A stretch of 64,000 nucleotides of DNA. Source: Paenibacillus baekrokdamisoli (GTDB taxonomy: Bacteria; Bacillota; Bacilli; Paenibacillales; Paenibacillaceae). The notes beneath the pieces are model-generated. The model saw nothing but the letters and a program-made list of their open reading frames with translations. It was not told the DNA's origin and did not search any database. Position numbers and translations under genes: made by a program. Positions within the stretch are counted from its first letter, which is position 1. Every line of letters begins with the position of its first letter. The stretch lies in contig NZ_AP019308.1 of the NCBI RefSeq assembly GCF_003945345.1, positions 1,054,001-1,118,000 of the forward strand, in the 5' to 3' direction. Positions 63,092 through 64,000 of the stretch are shown piece by piece.

Positions 63092-63301
63092 GTGTTATAT
63101 CCATCAATTGATGAAATGATGAAAAAAGTAGACAGCAAATATTCACTTGTTGTCGCAGCATCAAGACGGGCAAGATTGCTCAGAGATGGCGGTAAGACGG
63201 ACCTACGCGCTCCTAAGTCTCACAAATTCGTCGGCGTTGCACTTGAAGAAATTTACAATGACATTTTACTTGTTGAGAGCTCAGGCAATCCGCAGGAATA
63301 G
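63092..63301 (+). CDS. rpoZ: RNA polymerase omega subunit
   Basis: A 69-residue protein starting at GTG with GGGGTGAG upstream, 16 bases after gmk. The family pattern is present: YPSIDEMMKKVDSKYSLVVAASRRARLL, KSHKFVGVALEEIYNDIL. Omega helps assemble RNA polymerase by holding the beta' subunit. Confidence 0.94.
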   Translation: MLYPSIDEMMKKVDSKYSLVVAASRRARLLRDGGKTDLRAPKSHKFVGVALEEIYNDILLVESSGNPQE

Positions 63302-63324
63302 GGATGAATGAGTCAAGCGTAACC

Positions 63325-63354
63325 AATAACAACCTTAGGGTTGTTATTTTTTTA
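63325..63354 (+). terminator. Terminator after rpoZ
   Basis: Stem AATAACAACC-TTAG-GGTTGTTATT followed by five further T. It would end the remA-gmk-rpoZ transcript before coaBC, or be leaky. Confidence 0.88.
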
Positions 63355-63427
63355 CGATTTGACCCTATGCACGAAAGAAGAACGCTTGATTTTAAAGCTT
63401 CGGAATATGTGGAGGGGGCTGTACATA

Positions 63428-64000
63428 GTGCTGAAAGGGAAAACGATTGTACTTGGAGTCTCTGGTGGAATCGCAGCTTATAAAGCGGCGTCACTGTGCA
63501 GTAAACTCGTGCAGGCCGGTGCCAATGTTCATGTCATTATGACGGAATCGGCAACCAAATTCATTACACCGCTTACGCTGCAGACGCTTTCGCGTAATCC
63601 CGTTTACTTAGATACATTCGATGAATTTAATCCTTCTGTAGTTTCTCATATCGATTTGGCAGATCGTGCAGACCTAGTTGTTATCGCACCCGCCACGGCC
63701 AATATTTTAGCGAAAATGGCACATGGACTAGCTGACGATATGCTCAGTACGACTTTGCTTGCTGCGACCGCGCAAGTACTAGTGGCACCTGCAATGAATG
63801 TTCACATGTATGCTCACCCGGCTGTAGAGCATAACATGGAGCTACTTGCTCAGCGCGGGGTTCGATTCATTGAGCCTGGTACAGGTCAGCTTGCTTGCGG
63901 CTATGTCGGTAAAGGAAGACTCGCAGAACCTGAAGATATCGTTCATGCTGTCGAGCAATGGTTTGCTTCTAGTAATGAATTAGCGGGCAAACGTATTCTT
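63428..64000 (+). CDS. coaBC: Phosphopantothenoylcysteine decarboxylase/synthase, N-terminal part (cut by window edge)
   Basis: The first 191 codons of CoaBC; the gene runs past the right edge. It starts at GTG with GGAGGGGG upstream. The CoaC flavoprotein domain shows VLGVSGGIAAYKAA, the active-site His in VVSHIDLADRADLVVIAPATAN, APAMNVHMY, and the substrate-recognition TGQLACGYVGKGRLAEP with its catalytic Cys. The bifunctional enzyme makes 4'-phosphopantetheine in CoA synthesis. Confidence 0.95.
   Translation, partial: MLKGKTIVLGVSGGIAAYKAASLCSKLVQAGANVHVIMTESATKFITPLTLQTLSRNPVYLDTFDEFNPSVVSHIDLADRADLVVIAPATANILAKMAHGLADDMLSTTLLAATAQVLVAPAMNVHMYAHPAVEHNMELLAQRGVRFIEPGTGQLACGYVGKGRLAEPEDIVHAVEQWFASSNELAGKRIL

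Overview
The window looks like chromosomal DNA of a spore-forming, low-to-moderate GC Firmicute, most likely a Paenibacillus or close relative. This is an inference from gene content and order. There are spore germination (gerP) and YjcZ-type spore genes, a tyrosyl T-box leader, a bacillithiol-associated ytxJ gene, a RemA gene, and blocks of Bacillus-like synteny (ytxJ-ccpA-acuC-acuA-acsA; ylaN-ftsW; rqcH-Ca2+ ATPase-remA-gmk-rpoZ-coaBC). These are mixed with features less typical of Bacillus, such as an XPB-type helicase pair. I saw no phage, transposase, CRISPR array, tRNA or rRNA gene. The sequence is cut at both ends inside genes (glgC at the left, coaBC at the right).

Layout. 1-5.0 kb: a glycogen operon glgC-glgD-glgA followed by a GH15 glucoamylase-like gene in the place where Bacillus subtilis has glgP. 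5.1-10.9 kb: a spore-protein island with four tiny YjcZ-like membrane peptides on both strands, two Hsp20-like proteins, a small Sm-like protein with GFGN repeats, and a gerPA-PB-PC-PD-PE operon without gerPF. 11-17.9 kb: an unknown gene, gluconokinase, 6-phosphogluconate dehydrogenase, shikimate kinase, an unusual EPSP synthase and a CoA-binding protein. 18-22.6 kb: a Q/N-rich repeat protein, then a PTS transporter (EIICBA) overlapping enzyme I. 22.6-30.3 kb: stress and redox genes, ccpA-mtnN, and the divergent acuA-acuC / acsA acetate module. 30.4-36.5 kb: a class A PBP with two FN3 domains, T-box regulated tyrosyl-tRNA synthetase, two kinds of intergenic repeat, and rpsD with a probable autoregulatory leader. 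36.6-46.4 kb: a GAF-GAF-GGDEF protein, a lipoprotein, an M29 aminopeptidase, an HPr-like protein that lacks the catalytic histidine, ylaN, a Ca2+/H+ antiporter, Asp23, FtsW, YugN and an M20 amidohydrolase. 46.4-53.4 kb: the XPB helicase with its partner, ylbF-ylbG, an unknown gene, and a LysR regulator overlapping a PHP phosphatase. 53.4-64 kb: rqcH, a Ca2+ P-type ATPase, a nucleotidyltransferase, dapF, a YitJ-type methionine enzyme, remA, gmk, rpoZ and coaBC.

How the genes work together. Central carbon control dominates the left half: glycogen storage, gluconate and pentose phosphate flow, PTS sugar uptake, CcpA with candidate cre sites near gnd and acsA, and reversible acetylation control of acetyl-CoA synthetase by AcuA and AcuC. 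The right half holds envelope, translation-quality and nucleotide housekeeping genes. The most unusual items are the HPr-like protein without histidine, the EPSP synthase with altered active-site motifs, the covarying tandem hairpins in front of the PTS gene, the intergenic repeat family, the XPB pair with a possible WYL-like tail, and the Q/N-rich repeat protein. I did not identify a clear new defence or mobile system.
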